A stretch of 64,000 nucleotides of DNA from Gammaproteobacteria bacterium 53_120_T64. GTDB lineage: Bacteria > Pseudomonadota > Gammaproteobacteria > Pseudomonadales > Porticoccaceae. The position numbers and the translations under genes are program-made. The stretch's first letter is position 1, and the number at the start of each line of letters is the position of its first letter. The DNA lies in contig MAAT01000005.1 of NCBI GenBank assembly GCA_002162815.1, forward strand, positions 181,243-245,242. Reading direction: 5' to 3'. Below, in pieces: positions 63,916-64,000 of this stretch. A model generated the notes under the pieces. That model saw only the letters and a list, made by a program, of their open reading frames with translations, searched no databases and was not told the DNA's origin.

Positions 63916-64000
63916 CTGTCGGGGTTAAATGTAATCAGTAAGGCGGTCTTCGAACTCGATCATAAAGCGATTGAGGGCGGGCTTCCAGTTTCTAATTGGC
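63908..64000 (-). mobile_element. 3' end of an IS256-family-like insertion sequence
   Basis: The transposase 3' end (see the CDS at 63925) and about 15 bases of its terminus (TGTGTAACTGTCGGGG region) are within the window. The inverted-repeat end cannot be confirmed because the other end is outside. Likely inserted in the SCP2-like gene. Confidence 0.55.
63925..64000 (-). CDS. IS256-family-like transposase, C-terminal fragment (runs off window)
   Basis: The last 24 codons on the minus strand read PIRNWKPALNRFMIEFEDRL and TDYI before TAA. An NW-x-x-x-L-N-x-F-x-I-x-F-x-x-R pattern is characteristic of the end of IS256/Mutator-type DDE transposases. The rest of the gene, including the catalytic residues, lies outside the window. 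Confidence 0.6.
   Translation of the reverse strand, partial: PIRNWKPALNRFMIEFEDRLTDYI

Noticed and set aside
1..64000. CRISPR arrays, tRNA and rRNA genes
   Set aside because: I saw no regularly spaced repeat cluster, no cloverleaf-like sequence with the expected T-arm, and no ribosomal RNA motifs; a tRNAscan/CRISPR search could confirm this.

Overview
The window looks like a chromosomal segment of a free-living, Gram-negative, aerobic gammaproteobacterium. The gene order glnE-ilvE-waaF ... waaA-tolC-nudF-yqiB-cpdA-yqiA-parE/parC is the one I know from Pseudomonas-like gammaproteobacteria. The alternative cytochrome oxidase, the steroid/isoprenoid-style acyl-CoA genes and the secreted RTX/S-layer-like protein would suit a marine Cellvibrionales/Spongiibacteraceae-type organism, but the taxon is an inference.

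Layout. 1-5.9 kb: the start of a dCache sensor protein (probable diguanylate cyclase, cut by the window edge), argE, glnE and ilvE. 5.9-22 kb: a lipopolysaccharide inner-core region. It holds waaF, waaG, waaP and a small hexapeptide acyltransferase on the plus strand. A minus-strand block follows, with two InaA-type sugar kinases, a polytopic GT-C-like protein and a GT9 heptosyltransferase. Then come a 2OG-Fe(II) oxygenase, waaC, hldE and waaA. Two interruptions sit in it: a CZB-domain chemoreceptor-like protein and a FAD-oxidoreductase/aldo-keto-reductase pair. Several of these genes need TTG or even ATT starts. 22-30.6 kb: tolC, nudF, yqiB, cpdA, yqiA, parE, parC.

31-43 kb: a fatty-acid cis/trans isomerase, then a five-gene acyl-CoA degradation operon (two acyl-CoA dehydrogenases, MaoC hydratase, MFE2-type SDR, thiolase) closed by a strong terminator, then a periplasmic binding protein followed by a hybrid histidine kinase. 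43-49 kb (minus): an alternative cytochrome c oxidase operon in which subunit II carries two fused cytochrome c domains and subunit III is present twice, with a subunit IV and a SCO copper chaperone. 49-58 kb: an RRM protein, an SDR, a pair made of a lambda-P-like protein and a protein with three DnaT C-terminal repeats, radA, a soluble chemoreceptor-like protein, a TauE/SafE permease and a long-chain acyl-CoA synthetase.

58.5-64 kb is accessory. It contains an 873-kb-scale window end marked by a large (869-residue) RTX/DUF4214 secreted protein with its own terminator, two diverged decayed copies of an unidentified element flanking a small secreted protein, an SCP2-like gene truncated at its 3' end, and the 3' end of an IS256-like transposase at the right edge. 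No tRNA, rRNA or CRISPR array was seen. The most interesting items are the P-like/triple-DnaT pair, the composition of the LPS-core locus, the paired acyl-CoA dehydrogenases with a D-specific hydratase/dehydrogenase, and the duplicated relic.
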